A stretch of 34,371 nucleotides of DNA from Gilliamella intestini. GTDB taxonomy: Bacteria > Pseudomonadota > Gammaproteobacteria > Enterobacterales > Orbaceae. The translations under genes were made by a program, and so were the position numbers. Below, piece by piece: positions 27,070-34,371 of this stretch. The notes under the pieces are model-generated. The model worked only from the letters and a program-made list of their open reading frames with translations. It was not told where the DNA came from and searched no databases. Numbering within the stretch: the first letter of the stretch is position 1; the number at the start of each line of letters is the position of its first letter. The stretch is taken from assembly GCF_900094935.1 (NCBI RefSeq), contig NZ_FMBA01000025.1, positions 1 through 34,371 of the forward strand, in the 5' to 3' direction.

Positions 27070-27640
27070 TATGATTAAAATAATCCGCTAAAAATCATAA
27101 GGCGTTTTTCCTGAAATCGCTTTATGCGGTTTAACGGTATGATAAAAATCAATAAAGCGTTTAAGCTTTTATTTTCACTCTTTTGCATCGCTAAATATTG
27201 GCTGCTTATGCCGCATTTCAATTCAAAGTTCGTATCACGCTTTCAGCTTTTCCATTAGTTTATAGGCAGGTGATTTTTGCTTGATATACCAGTTATCACA
27301 CAGTTTATCTAAATAAATCAAGATATTATAATATTTTGTTAAAAAGTTTCAGGAGTGTACTACGTTTATGTATAAAAACATTAAAAATCAAACAGATACA
27401 AAATATAGGTTTTGTTATCGCCTTTAGCTTGCCGTCTTAATTTATTTTCAATGGGTTTTTCGATTTTAAACAAACGTTTAATACCCTAGCTGATGGTTTT
27501 ATAACATTGGTTCTTACTGGTTAAAGGCACAAACAGCTTTCATCAGGCTTGTTTAGCATATTATAAATGCTCTAGCGAATGACCATAGAGTGTTTGACCT
27601 AATGAGTAACGGTTATTTTTCTTTATGGCGTCCGCGTTAT
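27070..27640 (-). pseudogene. decayed IS481-type transposase relic
   Basis: A degenerate second copy of the element at 642-1473, in the same orientation. 27070-27290 matches its C-terminal part (AATCCGCTAAAAAT, AAGGCGTTTT) and about 27412-27640 its N-terminal part (AGCTTGCCGTCTTAATTTAT, GGTTAAAGGCACAAACAG). The central DDE region is missing. Many substitutions and indels destroy the frame. Between the two parts lies an IS end in opposite orientation (27337-27410), showing a nested or rearranged insertion. Confidence 0.8.
27337..27410 (+). mobile_element. IS481-type 5' end fragment, inverted relative to the relic
   Basis: Begins TGTTAAAAAGTTTCAGG and continues AGTGTACTACGTTTATG, matching in sense orientation the start of the element at 1491-1450. 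It is opposite to the surrounding relic and ends after about 70 bp. Confidence 0.65.
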
Positions 27641-27905
27641 ATCGTTTGCTTGTGATAGGACATTAGTTTTGTTTTTTTTATGTGTATTTATTACAGTTGT
27701 TTCTTAAATTACTGTAAACAATGCGAGTAGTTCCTACATATTAAGCAATATAACTACATACAATAAAAAATATTAAATTTATTCCTATTAAATAATCTAT
27801 TACAACTAAAAATAATAATGAAAAATTGCTTTTGATGGTTTATATTGTACATATACTGTTTTAGATAAAGCAGTTAAAAAGATTGAACATAAAAAGGACT
27901 AACCA

Positions 27906-28343
27906 ATGAAAGCCATTAAACTAGCTGTTATATTATTGTTTAATTGTGTTGGAGGATTGTTAAGTTATCAATGGTGTTATCGTTTTATCAAAAGACAATA
28001 CCATACACCTGAATATTATTATTTAATGTATTATGGATTGTGTTATTTCTGTTTTATTCTTATTTCAATCTTCATTTTAAACAAAATAAAAAAACCGTCA
28101 GGTTTAGTCTTTTGTGGTTTACTTATTGGCATTTTAATTAGCCTTATTTTTATGATTATCCCTCGGTTAATTCGATATCCTTATTTATATCAGCGTTATT
28201 TAATCAATTCGATTGGTATTGATTTGCTGATATCAGCATGGGTTACCCTAAATTTTATTATATACCCAGCAATTTTATTGTGTTGCCATTACTCAATTTT
28301 TTGGATTGAAAAAATATATGAGAAATTTATTCTCAAGCAATAA
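27906..28343 (+). CDS. hypothetical four-helix membrane protein
   Basis: A 145-residue protein with about four hydrophobic segments (residues about 4-22, 40-60, 67-87, 108-132) and basic loops (RFIKRQYH, NKIKKPS), suggesting an inner-membrane protein. No family recognised. It has a good AAGGAC ribosome-binding site 7 nt before the ATG. It lies alone between the IS481 relic and a solo IS481 end, so it may be a passenger or an isolated accessory gene. Function unknown. Confidence 0.65.
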   Translation: MKAIKLAVILLFNCVGGLLSYQWCYRFIKRQYHTPEYYYLMYYGLCYFCFILISIFILNKIKKPSGLVFCGLLIGILISLIFMIIPRLIRYPYLYQRYLINSIGIDLLISAWVTLNFIIYPAILLCCHYSIFWIEKIYEKFILKQ

Positions 28344-28667
28344 TAAATTTTTTCCATAGATAAAATATTAGGCAGTACGCACGAGTATAAATAAAAATAA
28401 GATCGCAACTTGTTAAAAAGCATTTAACGATCTAAAAAACAATATTTTTTACTGAAACGTAGGGTTACCTGAAACTTTTTGACAAAATTATACTCACTTG
28501 TTTACTTAATTTTTTAAAGACAAATGAAAAATTCATGCTAATAAAAAAGATGTTTGCTAATATATTTTTACGATTGTTTTAATTAACCGTATTGAAGTTC
28601 AACTAATCTATTGATTTCGTATGAAACTTAAATAGTTAGGTAGCCAATACGGTTATAACCATCTAAA
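28344..28667. other. intergenic, solo IS end and inverted repeat
   Basis: No gene seen. It contains a solo copy of the IS481-type end (28468-28484, minus orientation) and a pair of 10-bp inverted arms AACCGTATTG (28585-28594) and CAATACGGTT (28645-28654) separated by 50 nt, just after the rlmB stop on its strand. The arms may form a weak terminator-like structure for rlmB. Confidence 0.55.
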
Positions 28668-29429
28668 TTAGGTTCTGATAGCTGATTTTTGCCGAACAAT
28701 TTCAAATAAACAAACACCAGTTGCTACCGATACATTTAGTGATGACACAATACCTGCCATTGGAATGCTGACTAACTCATCGCAGTGCTCTTTAGTTAAA
28801 CGGCGCATACCTTCACCTTCAGCACCCATTACCAATGCAAGTGCGGTCTGTGTTGATGTTTTATAAAAGTCTGTTTGATAAAGCGTTCTATCAGCTTCTC
28901 CAGCGGTGCCCACAATCCAAACTAGGTACTCATCTTGCAGCATTCGCATTGTACGAGCCAAATTAGTTACCCTAACCACGGGCACACTCTCTGCCGCACC
29001 ACAGGCGACTTTTTGTGCGGTGGAATTTAGCGGTGCAGAGCGATCTTTTGGCACAATAATAAAATCGACACCTGCAGCATCAGCAGTACGAATGCAAGCG
29101 CCTAAATTGTGTGGATCAGTCACACCATCTAAAATTAAAATAACTGGATTTGGCTGTTGTTCCATGAGCAAAGGTATATCATTTTCTTGATAACCTCGAT
29201 TCGGCGTAACCATGGCTAAAATACCTTGGTGCACGCCGTTTTTTGACTTTTCATCTAACCATTGACGATTAGCCATTTTTACAGGCAAGCCAAGTTGTTC
29301 TAATTGACGCACAACGGCAAGAAGGCGTTTATCTTCACGCCCTTTAATAATAAATACTTCAATAATTCTTTCTGGCGAACGTGCTAATAATGCTTCAATG
29401 GCGTGCAGGCCATAAACTGTTTCACTCAT
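28668..29429 (-). CDS. rlmB: 23S rRNA (guanosine(2251)-2'-O)-methyltransferase
   Basis: SpoU/TrmH-type (SPOUT) methyltransferase that methylates the ribose of G2251 in the 23S rRNA P loop. 253 aa (E. coli 243). N-terminal SpoU substrate-binding domain VYGLHAIEALLARSPERI, then the knotted AdoMet-binding core: NLGACIRTADAAGVDFI (motif 1), LVMGAEGEGMRRL (motif 2) and IPMAGIVSSLNVSVATGVCLFE (motif 3). It follows rnr by 27 bp, as in enterobacteria, and is likely cotranscribed with it. Confidence 0.95.
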   Translation of the reverse strand: MSETVYGLHAIEALLARSPERIIEVFIIKGREDKRLLAVVRQLEQLGLPVKMANRQWLDEKSKNGVHQGILAMVTPNRGYQENDIPLLMEQQPNPVILILDGVTDPHNLGACIRTADAAGVDFIIVPKDRSAPLNSTAQKVACGAAESVPVVRVTNLARTMRMLQDEYLVWIVGTAGEADRTLYQTDFYKTSTQTALALVMGAEGEGMRRLTKEHCDELVSIPMAGIVSSLNVSVATGVCLFEIVRQKSAIRT

Positions 29430-29456
29430 TTATTTGTTACTCTTTTATTTTATTAA

Positions 29457-31904
29457 CTATTTGGTTTTATTGGTTGATTTTGATTTACTACGTTTTTTAC
29501 TTTTGGCTTTCACTTCAACTTTAGTACTTGCTTTCATGTTTGATTTAGCGTTCGATTTTGCCTTTTTTGGGGTACTTGGTTTAGTATTTTGCTTAGTATT
29601 TGGCTTCGCGCTACTTTTTTTACTGGTTGATTTTTTGCCTTTTCGTTTTATTGATAAATCAGCAAGTTGATCGTTTTTGACTGGTTTGGACTTATCTTTT
29701 GCCGTTTTACCCTGACGTTTTGGCTTATTATTACTGCCAACCAATGAAAAATCAATTTTACGTTCTTCTGGATTAACATTATCGACTTTCACTTGCACTT
29801 TATCGCCTAAACGATAAGCAAAACGTGTATTTTCACCAACTAGGCGATTGTGCGAGGCATCAAAAAAATAGTAATCATTTTCAAGCGATGACACATGCAC
29901 TAAACCATCGATAAATAGATCGTCCAACCGCACAAAGAAACCAAAGTTTACCACGCTCGAAATCGTACCGTTAAAAACCTCGCCGACATGATCTTGCATG
30001 TAATCACATTTTAGCCAATCAACTACATCACGCACCGCTTCGTCGGCACGTCGTTCGGTCATGGAACAGTGCTCGCCAAAATAGAGCATTTCGCTAGTGG
30101 TATAACGGTAGCCACCTGTTTTACTGGTTTTTTGTTGTTCATCAGCTAAAATCCATTTAATCGCACGGTGCAAAAGTAGATCAGGATAACGACGAATTGG
30201 TGAAGTAAAATGTCCATATTCCTCAAGCGCTAAACCAAAATGGCCGCGGTTTTCAGGATCATAAATAGCCTGCTTCATGGAGCGCAAAATCACGGTTTGC
30301 AACATATCATGATCAGGACGCGTTTCAACTACGGTCATTAATTCAGCGATATCTTTAGGTTTAGGATTAGCTCCGCCCCCAAGCGACAACCCAAGTTCGC
30401 TTAAAATACTACGCAAATTATTAATGCGATCTTCATCAGGCCTGTCATGCACACGGAATAATGAAGGAATATCTGCTTTAATCACTAATTTTGCCGCAGC
30501 CACATTGGCTAAAATCATACACTCCTCAATGATTTTATGCGCCACGTTACGCTGTGCTAGCTCGACACTTTCAATACGCTTATCAACATTAAAGATAAAT
30601 TTAGGTTCTTCTGACTCAAACCCTATCGCCCCACGAGTAACCCGTGCTTTATCAAGCACATTATAAAGCCCATAAAGGTTTTCAAGATGAGGTACCAAAT
30701 CACGGTAATGCTCACGAAGTTCTTCATCGCCCTCTAAAATCTTCGCCACTTTGGTATACGTTAACCGAGCATGTGAGTTCATTACCGCTTCATAAAATTC
30801 ATATCCCGTCAAACGCCCACGATTAGACACCGTCATTTCACAAACCAAACATAAGCGATCCACTTGCGGATTTAATGAACACAGCCCATTAGATAAAACT
30901 TCAGGAAGCATAGGCACCACGCGCGACGGAAAGTAAACCGACGTACCACGCAAACAAGCCTCTTTATCTAATGCTTTACTAGGGTGAACATAATAACTCA
31001 CATCCGCAATCGCCACCCACAACCGATAGCCACCGCCACGATTTTTTTGGCAATACACCGCATCATCAAAATCACGCGCATCTTCGCCATCAATTGTTAC
31101 CAAAGGTAAATTTCGTAAATCTTTACGGCCTTTTTTGGCACTTTCGGGCACTTGATCGGCAAATTTGCTGGCCTCGGTTTCAACCGCTTTAGGCAGTTCA
31201 TAAGGAATTTCGTGATTACGTAGGGCAATATCAATGGCTAAATTTGTGCCCATCATTTCGCCAAGCACTTCTTTAATCACACCCACCGCTTTTTGACGAC
31301 GCTCTGGTCGCTGTTGTAACTCAACGACTACAACCGACCCCATGCGCACGGTGCGATCGGGTTTACCTGTTATTAAAATATCAAAGTTTAAACGACTATC
31401 ATCAGGCACCACAAAACCAACGCCTTGCTCGATAAAATAACGGCCAACAATTTGATTACTACGCGGCTCTAAAATTCGCACTACCCTAGCTTCGGTTTTA
31501 CCTCGGTATTGCGTGCCGATAGGCTGGGCTAAAATTACATCGCCTTGTAGGACTTTTTTCATCTGTTCTGGTGCTAAAAAATAGTCCTCAGGATTACCCT
31601 CTACCCGCAAAAAGCCAAAACCATCACGGTGGGCAATAACCTTACCTTTGACCATGTCGAACTTTTCGGGCAAGGCATAACACTTACGACGTGTAAACAC
31701 CACCTGACCATCGCGCTCCATAGCACGCAAACGCCGGTGCAATGCCACTTTTTGCTCATCATTTTTAATATCAACAGCTTGAGCAATTTTTTCTAAACTG
31801 GCAGGCTTTGCTTCTTGTTTAAGGTAATCTAAAATAAGCTCTCGACTGGCAATTGGGGAATCATACTTCTCGGCTTCGCGGTCAAAAAAGGGGTCTTTTA
31901 TCAT
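29457..31904 (-). CDS. rnr: ribonuclease R
   Basis: Processive 3'-5' exoribonuclease that degrades structured RNA, acting in rRNA quality control, tmRNA-mediated decay and cold shock. 815 aa (E. coli 813). N-terminal winged-helix ([20 protein letters not shown]), two cold-shock domains, and the RNB core [13 protein letters not shown] with Asp272, 278, 280 and 281, the same numbers as in E. coli, which supports the ATG at 31904 rather than the frame opening at 31940. [16 protein letters not shown], the S1 domain ([17 protein letters not shown]) and a Lys-rich tail of about 90 residues follow. An AGGA box precedes the ATG. Confidence 0.96.
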   Translation of the reverse strand: MIKDPFFDREAEKYDSPIASRELILDYLKQEAKPASLEKIAQAVDIKNDEQKVALHRRLRAMERDGQVVFTRRKCYALPEKFDMVKGKVIAHRDGFGFLRVEGNPEDYFLAPEQMKKVLQGDVILAQPIGTQYRGKTEARVVRILEPRSNQIVGRYFIEQGVGFVVPDDSRLNFDILITGKPDRTVRMGSVVVVELQQRPERRQKAVGVIKEVLGEMMGTNLAIDIALRNHEIPYELPKAVETEASKFADQVPESAKKGRKDLRNLPLVTIDGEDARDFDDAVYCQKNRGGGYRLWVAIADVSYYVHPSKALDKEACLRGTSVYFPSRVVPMLPEVLSNGLCSLNPQVDRLCLVCEMTVSNRGRLTGYEFYEAVMNSHARLTYTKVAKILEGDEELREHYRDLVPHLENLYGLYNVLDKARVTRGAIGFESEEPKFIFNVDKRIESVELAQRNVAHKIIEECMILANVAAAKLVIKADIPSLFRVHDRPDEDRINNLRSILSELGLSLGGGANPKPKDIAELMTVVETRPDHDMLQTVILRSMKQAIYDPENRGHFGLALEEYGHFTSPIRRYPDLLLHRAIKWILADEQQKTSKTGGYRYTTSEMLYFGEHCSMTERRADEAVRDVVDWLKCDYMQDHVGEVFNGTISSVVNFGFFVRLDDLFIDGLVHVSSLENDYYFFDASHNRLVGENTRFAYRLGDKVQVKVDNVNPEERKIDFSLVGSNNKPKRQGKTAKDKSKPVKNDQLADLSIKRKGKKSTSKKSSAKPNTKQNTKPSTPKKAKSNAKSNMKASTKVEVKAKSKKRSKSKSTNKTK

Positions 31905-32178
31905 AAAGGAATATCCTGTGACTAATATTAACGCTAGCATAACATAGAGTGGTATAAGTTAACATCAACATTCTATTTAATAAGCAAAAATCAATGGATT
32001 ATTAGCTTAGTTTTAAAAGAATATTTCAGTACCTGAGTTATAGTAAAATAATAACAGTTAAAAACAAGAAAACAAAAAAAATTAATAAAATCAATGCGAT
32101 TTCAATCTGTTTTTTGTAAAAAACAGGGTCTTTTTTGTTAGTGGATACAGTGGATTGGGTGCGGTGGCTTCGGAGTGA

Positions 32179-32268
32179 TTAAGTTATAGTTACCTTTTCT
32201 AACGGATCTTTGTCGCAACCAATAAGAAAGAACACAAAGACAATAGCGATAATCAAACGTATATTCAT
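32179..32268 (-). CDS. tiny lipoprotein, truncated member of the array
   Basis: A 29-residue frame: MNIRLIIAIVFVFFLIGC then DKDPLEKVTIT. It has a full lipoprotein signal with lipobox LIGC and the first residues after the Cys (PLEKV) match the larger relatives (TPLEKV), after which it stops. Its ATG overlaps the stop of the upstream gene (ATGA), so translation may be coupled. It is either a decayed paralogue or a mini-lipoprotein. Confidence 0.5.
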   Translation of the reverse strand: MNIRLIIAIVFVFFLIGCDKDPLEKVTIT

Positions 32269-32761
32269 TTCAATTTTTCATCCATGTTTTCATAGATCTT
32301 AATCGGCTTAATGGGAACCAAATCTCTATCTTTTACTTCACATACAGAATTATTACTTGAAACAACAACAATTTGCCCTCTTTCTAGTTTAAAATCTAAT
32401 AGTGCATATGGCTCTACAAAACCAAAAATCTCCCCGTCCCTGTTATCCGGAGGGAATTCATAATAAACAACTTTTTTATTGTATATGTACACTATAGTAT
32501 TTGAAAATTCTTTCCACATTTTGATGGTATCATCTATTCTCTCCACATTAATATTTTGATCTCTCATGAATTTTAAATAACTTACGCCAACATTTCCATA
32601 GATTAACCATGCTTCATCCCATTTAAAATTAGTATAATCAGATAAGGTTATGGTTTTAGGGTGATTTTCTTCTATATCTTTTAATACTTTTTCTAAAGGA
32701 GTTTTACTACAATTGGTTAGAAATAAACACATAAGTAACAATAGTATGATTTTTTTTTCAT
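32265..32761 (-). pseudogene. lipoprotein of the array, frameshifted in a poly(A) tract after ATG
   Basis: The body (about 158 residues read from a TTG at 32741) is closely related to the next gene upstream: TNCSKTPLEKVLKDI, SDYTNFKWDEAWLI, KKVVYYEFPPD, LLDFKLERGQIVVVSSNNSV, KPIKIYENMDEKLK. The natural ATG at 32761 is followed by nine A residues and is out of frame by one; ten A would give MKKKIILLLLMCLFLTNC, a perfect lipoprotein signal. So the gene is either inactivated, switched by slippage in the A tract, or expressed at low level through the TTG. Function unknown; periplasmic or outer-membrane lipoprotein. Confidence 0.65.
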
Positions 32762-32764
32762 TAT

Positions 32765-32863
32765 TTAATACTCTTTTGCTTTAGAAATGCTTTTTTTCGC
32801 TTCCCATAAACCATGTTCATGATAATAATCTAAAACTTTGCTTGCTAATTCATTATCGGTTTA
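32765..32863 (-). pseudogene. 3' tail of a further paralogue
   Basis: Directly after the TAA of the preceding copy (32861-32863) an open stretch reads DNELASKVLDYYHEHGLWEA then KKSISKAKEY and stop. The final KAKEY plus the following bases recur at 33813-33840, so this is a leftover gene tail without its own start. Confidence 0.55.
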
Positions 32864-33379
32864 TTTCAATTTTTCATCCATGTTTTCATAGATCTTGATA
32901 GGTTTAATAGGAACTAAATCTCCATCTTTTACTTCACATACAGAATTATTACTGGAAACAACTATAATCTGTCCTCTTTCTAGTTTAAAATCTAAAAGAG
33001 CTAATGCTCCTTCTGAAGCTAAAGCCATATAATCCCTGGCATCTGGAGGAAATTCGTAATAAACTACTTTGTTATTATATACATATACAACTGTATTAGA
33101 GAATTCTTGAGACATTCCATATTTAATTTTAGGATCTTCTATTTTTTTTACATCAATATTTTGTTCTCGCATTAATATGATATACCTTCCACCAATACTG
33201 CCACTGATTAACCAAACTTCATCCCATTTAAAATTAGTATAATCAGATAAGGTTATGGTTTTAGGATTATTTTCTTTTATATCATTTAAAACCTTTTCTA
33301 AGGGGGTTTTGTTGCAACTGGTTAATGCTACTATTGATATAAACATTAATAATAGTATGATTTTTTTATTATTTTGCAT
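32861..33379 (-). CDS. lipoprotein of the array, full-length
   Basis: A 172-residue lipoprotein: MQNNKKIILLLMFISIVALTSC-NK with lipobox ALTSC. The body is homologous over its whole length to the copy at 32265-32741 (TPLEKVLNDI, SDYTNFKWDEVWLI, NKVVYYEFPPDARD, LDFKLERGQIIVVSSNNSVC, IKPIKIYENMDEKLK). The open frame extends upstream to 33433, but the ATG at 33379 gives a normal signal peptide and overlaps the stop of the upstream gene (ATGCAAAATAA), indicating coupled translation. No family is recognised. Clustered diverging lipoproteins could be immunity proteins or surface antigens, but nothing here proves it. Confidence 0.75.
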   Translation of the reverse strand: MQNNKKIILLLMFISIVALTSCNKTPLEKVLNDIKENNPKTITLSDYTNFKWDEVWLISGSIGGRYIILMREQNIDVKKIEDPKIKYGMSQEFSNTVVYVYNNKVVYYEFPPDARDYMALASEGALALLDFKLERGQIIVVSSNNSVCEVKDGDLVPIKPIKIYENMDEKLK

Positions 33380-33809
33380 TCCGTACCAATTTTGTTTTAT
33401 ATTCTTGTTCAGAAACACCTCCCATCCCATCAATTTTATTTGACCAACTTTGCTTTCTCTCTCTCAATACGGCTTTTACTACTAAATCATTTTTAAAATA
33501 AAGATCTAAATAAGCTAACGTTTCCGGTTCAAAATCAATATTCCATCCTTCAGATTCCTTAACACAATATATTCTTTTATTATCAGTAATTATAGTTATT
33601 GTCCCTACTTTTGCTTCCAGTAATTTTTCAACAATATCTTTTGTAGTTTTTCCTTGAAACCAATTATTTTTTATCATCAAAATTGACATATCATATCTTC
33701 TATTATCAATATTTGTATCTGATGAACCCCAAATTCTAGAATCAAGAGGTTCGCCTTCTTGGCATCCTGATAATATGAAAAATAATAATAAAAGAAGTAA
33801 CTTTTTCAT
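33369..33809 (-). CDS. hypothetical lipoprotein, unrelated body
   Basis: A 146-residue lipoprotein with signal MKKLLLLLLFFILSGC-QE (lipobox LSGC). The body (RRYDMSILMIKNNWFQGKTT, VEKLLEAKVGTITIITDNKR, ETLAYLDLYFKNDLVVKAV) is not similar to the other array members beyond the signal. It lies between two of them, and its 5' flank (KAKEY-stop region, about 33810-33832) is the same repeated sequence found upstream of the poly(A) copy at 32762-32784. Its stop overlaps the next ATG. Function unknown. Confidence 0.72.
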   Translation of the reverse strand: MKKLLLLLLFFILSGCQEGEPLDSRIWGSSDTNIDNRRYDMSILMIKNNWFQGKTTKDIVEKLLEAKVGTITIITDNKRIYCVKESEGWNIDFEPETLAYLDLYFKNDLVVKAVLRERKQSWSNKIDGMGGVSEQEYKTKLVRNAK

Positions 33810-33812
33810 AAT

Positions 33813-33980
33813 TTAATACTCTTTTGCTTTAGGTATGGCCTTAAACCATGCTATATTTTCTTCACTAACACCTAGTTTTTTCAATTTTTCATCCATGTTT
33901 TCATAGATCTTAATCGGCTTAATGGGGATTAATGTTCTACCTTTTACTTCACATACAGAATTATTACTGGAAACAACTAT
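33813..33980 (-). pseudogene. 3' remnant of an array lipoprotein, cut by IS3 insertion
   Basis: The minus frame reads IVVSSNNSVCEVKGRTLIPI, KPIKIYENMDEKLK, and then, unlike the other copies, continues KKLGVSEENIAWFKAIPKAK-EY-stop. Homology to the other copies ends exactly at 33980, where the plus strand starts TGTAACTACCCC, the probable end of the IS3 element. The gene has thus lost its 5' part and promoter. Confidence 0.75.
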
Positions 33981-34371
33981 TGTAACTACCCCTAAAATAA
34001 TACAGCAAAAAAGTAGAAAATTCTCTATTGGATCGGCTACACTAAATCATACAACTTTTTTAAGGGGTAAGGTAAACTTATCACGACTAAAAAAGGAACA
34101 AATATGAATAAGATTAAACGCAAAAGACGAACATTCACAGATGATTTTAAACACCAAATGGTCAGTCTTTATCAACATGGTAAATCACGTAGTGAAATCG
34201 TTGCAGAATATGATTTGACACCATCAGCATTGGACCGTTGGATAACGCAATCAAGCCAAAGCGGCTCATTTAAAACAAAAGATAATCGCAGTCCACAAGA
34301 ACAAGAGCTAATCGCGTTGCGCAAAGAGCTTAAACAACTCCGTATGGAAAACGATATCCTAAAGCAAGCAG
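33981..34371 (+). mobile_element. IS3-family element, left part, cut by window edge
   Basis: Starts with TG at the point where paralogue homology stops, as expected for IS3-family ends, and contains the orfA start at 34104. The segment TTAAGGGGTAAG (34060-34071) is found inverted at the end of the orfB at the left window edge (563-574), suggesting related elements. The right part lies outside the window. Confidence 0.75.
34104..34371 (+). CDS. IS3-family transposase OrfA, 3'-truncated by window edge
   Basis: First 89 residues of the DNA-binding subunit of an IS3 transposase. N-terminal basic KRKRRTFTDDFKHQMVSLY, a helix-turn-helix (SRSEIVAEYDLTPSALDRWI), then SGSFKTKDNRSPQEQELIAL and a leucine-zipper-like coil (LRKELKQLRMENDILKQA), the usual IS3 OrfA layout. 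OrfB would follow by -1 frameshifting beyond the window. An AAAGGA ribosome-binding site precedes the ATG. Confidence 0.9.
   Translation, partial: MNKIKRKRRTFTDDFKHQMVSLYQHGKSRSEIVAEYDLTPSALDRWITQSSQSGSFKTKDNRSPQEQELIALRKELKQLRMENDILKQA

Noticed and set aside
29434-29670. Plus-strand hydrophobic open frame of 78 residues
   Set aside because: Antisense of the Lys-rich tail of rnr; the hydrophobic composition is a by-product of A-rich codons on the other strand.
33922-34107. Plus-strand 61-residue open frame
   Set aside because: It runs across the antisense of the lipoprotein remnant and the IS3 left end; no ribosome-binding site or coding character.

Overview
The window is AT-rich and gammaproteobacterial. 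The mix of enterobacterial-type housekeeping genes, strong A+T codon bias, 6S RNA between zapA and ygfA, and secreted lectin-like and lipoprotein families fits a gut-associated Orbaceae genome (Gilliamella-like). This is an inference from gene content; no 16S or marker search was possible. Both ends lie inside IS3-type transposase genes in the same orientation. The window starts in the 3' part of an orfB and stops inside an orfA.

Layout. 1-1.5 kb: IS3 orfB end, then a frameshifted IS481-type transposase. 1.6-6 kb, minus strand: yqfB, periplasmic beta-glucosidase bglX, yajQ, dapD. 6.2-7.8 kb: a GC-rich, hairpin-dense island next to a secreted protein with an invasin-type lectin-like C-terminus. 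That gene opens with four copies of a heptanucleotide, a likely phase-variation switch. 7.8-8.8 kb: long non-coding stretch with dyads. 8.8-10.5 kb: overlapping minor pseudopilin operon (ppdA, ppdB, ygdB, ppdC). 10.6-13.8 kb: ybfF (minus), rnb, yecH. 14-18.7 kb: an orphan lipoprotein followed by opgG-opgH (osmoregulated periplasmic glucans), closed by a clear terminator. 18.7-24.4 kb: epmA, rmuC, xseB, ispA, dxs and zapA, closely packed on the plus strand and partly overlapping. 24.5-26.9 kb: 6S RNA, ygfA, then catalase katA preceded by a 16-bp tandem repeat. 27-28.5 kb: decayed IS481 relics and an orphan membrane protein. 28.7-31.9 kb, minus strand: rnr-rlmB. 32.2-34 kb, minus strand: tandem array of small, translationally overlapping lipoprotein genes of one family, with partial copies and swapped 3' tails, cut by the IS3 element at the right edge.

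Functional links. dxs and ispA supply isoprenoid precursors. opgGH makes the periplasmic glucan polymer. rnb and rnr are two RNB-family 3'-5' exoribonucleases. epmA modifies EF-P and rlmB modifies 23S rRNA. The accessory interest lies in the repeat-switched lectin-like protein with its unusual 3' flank, and in the rearranging lipoprotein cluster, where one member has a poly(A) tract that puts its best start codon out of frame.
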